A DNA stretch of 5,855 nt from Erysipelotrichaceae bacterium (lineage in GTDB: Bacteria > Bacillota_I > Bacilli_A > Erysipelotrichales > Erysipelotrichaceae). The notes beneath the pieces were generated by a model, which did not search any database, was not told the DNA's origin, and worked only from the letters and a program-made list of their open reading frames with translations. Positions within the stretch are counted from its first letter, which is position 1. The number at the start of each line of letters is the position of its first letter. A program made the translations under genes and the position numbers. Shown here one piece after another: positions 4,757-5,855 of this stretch. The stretch covers positions 1 to 5,855 of the forward strand of contig JAFWKS010000106.1 in assembly GCA_017511325.1 (NCBI GenBank), in the 5' to 3' direction.

Positions 4757-5855
4757 ATGGAAAATAGGGAAATAAGGAAAAACGCAAATAGTCTCTCGGT
4801 CTTTGAAGCATGGGCCTTTTCGATCGGTACAGCGATAGGCTGGGGTTCACTGGTCGTAACGGCAAATACCTATCTGGCAAAGGCCGGCCCTGTAGGAAGT
4901 ACTCTGGGACTGATCATCGGAGCTTTGATCATGCTGGTAATAAGCAGGAACTACTTCTACATGATGGAGATCTATCCTGACGGAGGCGGTGCCTATACCT
5001 ATGTTAAGGAACGGTTTGGCCATGATCGCGGTTTTCTGACTGCCTGGTTCCTGTCTTTGGTCTACCTGGCTATCTTATGGGCTAATGCGACAGCTATTCC
5101 GCTGTTTGTGCGCAATTTCGTAGGCGATATGTTCATGTTTGGACGGATGTATACGCTTTTCGGCTATGACGTATACTTCGGTGAGACTTTTCTGACGATC
5201 ATCTCGATCATGCTGGTTGCGATCTTATGCTACAGAGGAAAAAGACTTTCCAAGATCATCATGACCGTGCTGGCCAGTGTGTTTACCTGCGGTATCGTAA
5301 TGGTATTTGCCAGCGCTTTTTTTGGAAACAGGATCGGCATCAAACCTGATTTCATTCCGGAGACAAATGCTTTATCCCAGATCATAAATATTGCGGTCAT
5401 CTCTCCATGGGCTTTCATCGGTTTTGAAAGTGTTTCACACAGCGCTGAAGAATTCTCTTTCAAAGGAAACAAGATCTTCCGCATGCTGGTGATCTCAGTC
5501 ATCAGCACGACGCTCTTATATATTTTTGTGACTCTGCTTTCGGTCACGGCTTATCCTGCACAGTATGGTTCGTGGCTTGAATATATCAGAGATCTTGGCA
5601 GCAATTCCGGCATTAGTGCTTTCCCGGCTTTCTATGCCGCTCATCATTATCTCGGCCAGGCCGGTGTGAATATTCTGATGGCATCTTTGCTGTCACTGGT
5701 CCTCACCAGCCTGATCGGCATGCTGCGTGCCCTGAGCCGCCTGTGCTATGCCGTGGCACAGGACGGCATCCTGCCCGGGCGTTTTGCAAATCTTAATAAC
5801 AGACAGATTCCGGCCAATGCCATACTTCTGGTGCTGCTTGTCTCTCTTCCCATAC
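4757..5855 (+). CDS. APC superfamily amino acid permease, N-terminal part (3' end outside window)
   Basis: The frame is open from ATG 4757 to the window edge, giving 366 residues without a stop. AAAGGTG at 4744-4750 is the ribosome site, 6 bases upstream. The protein is a polytopic membrane transporter that probably imports an amino acid or related amine by cation symport or exchange. Family marks are FSIGTAIGWGSLV at 21-33 (the unwound helix 1 motif GxxIGxG), YPDGGGAYTYVKERFG from 73 (helix 3 entry, usual P-x-GGxYxY), SPWAFIGFESVSHSAEEF (helix 6, with the conserved F-x-GFE and AEE), and LSRLCYAVAQDGILPGRF (the SR-x-x-xAxAxDGxxP motif between later helices). About nine membrane segments are visible, so the final ones, and any C-terminal extension, lie beyond the window. 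The substrate cannot be assigned. The link to the neighbouring oxidoreductase is only proximity, with a 48-base gap. Confidence 0.87.
   Translation, partial: MENREIRKNANSLSVFEAWAFSIGTAIGWGSLVVTANTYLAKAGPVGSTLGLIIGALIMLVISRNYFYMMEIYPDGGGAYTYVKERFGHDRGFLTAWFLSLVYLAILWANATAIPLFVRNFVGDMFMFGRMYTLFGYDVYFGETFLTIISIMLVAILCYRGKRLSKIIMTVLASVFTCGIVMVFASAFFGNRIGIKPDFIPETNALSQIINIAVISPWAFIGFESVSHSAEEFSFKGNKIFRMLVISVISTTLLYIFVTLLSVTAYPAQYGSWLEYIRDLGSNSGISAFPAFYAAHHYLGQAGVNILMASLLSLVLTSLIGMLRALSRLCYAVAQDGILPGRFANLNNRQIPANAILLVLLVSLPI

Noticed and set aside
5230..5547. Minus-strand open frame of 105 codons inside the permease gene
   Set aside because: The plus-strand frame carries APC permease motifs throughout this stretch; the minus frame has none.
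1..5855. Insertion sequence, CRISPR array, tRNA or rRNA gene
   Set aside because: No transposase frame, terminal inverted repeats, regularly spaced direct repeats, cloverleaf or ribosomal RNA segment was recognised in the window.

Overview
The window reads as chromosomal DNA of a low-to-medium GC member of the Bacillota, possibly a gut lineage such as Erysipelotrichia. The evidence is purine-rich Shine-Dalgarno sites of the GGAGG type, a DUF1146 (YwzB-like) membrane protein, intrinsic terminators with T-tracts, and a mannose-class PTS protein. The genus cannot be fixed from this sequence alone.

Layout. (1) Positions 1-628: the 3' end of an N-acetylglucosamine-6-phosphate deacetylase gene (nagA) overlaps a small DUF1146 membrane-protein gene. 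(2) Positions 609-973: a GlsB/YeaQ/YmgE-type small membrane protein with its own promoter and terminator. (3) Positions 981-1443, minus strand: a lone EIIA domain of the mannose/sorbose PTS class with its own terminator. (4) Positions 1524-3733, plus strand, divergent from EIIA: a tight operon of three consecutive, paralogous SIS-fold sugar-phosphate isomerase-like genes ending at a clear terminator. (5) Positions 3782-4708: a Gfo/Idh/MocA oxidoreductase with no visible Shine-Dalgarno site. (6) From 4757 to the window end: an APC-family amino acid permease, truncated by the window edge.

The most interesting part is the SIS trio. The third copy has every motif expected of the family. The first copy has lost the N-terminal phosphosugar-binding motifs (FGxGHS, SNSG, RHPSGK) but keeps the C-terminal ones (DGxKTGxxSS, the helix Glu, SAN-x-x-GAD-HN). 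The second copy shows the reverse pattern. This complementary loss suggests, as inference only, that the first two products form a heteromer sharing composite active sites, or that one is a regulatory pseudoenzyme. Together with the divergent EIIA and the upstream nagA, the locus looks like an amino-sugar or sugar-phosphate catabolic or sensing module. The substrate cannot be read from the sequence.
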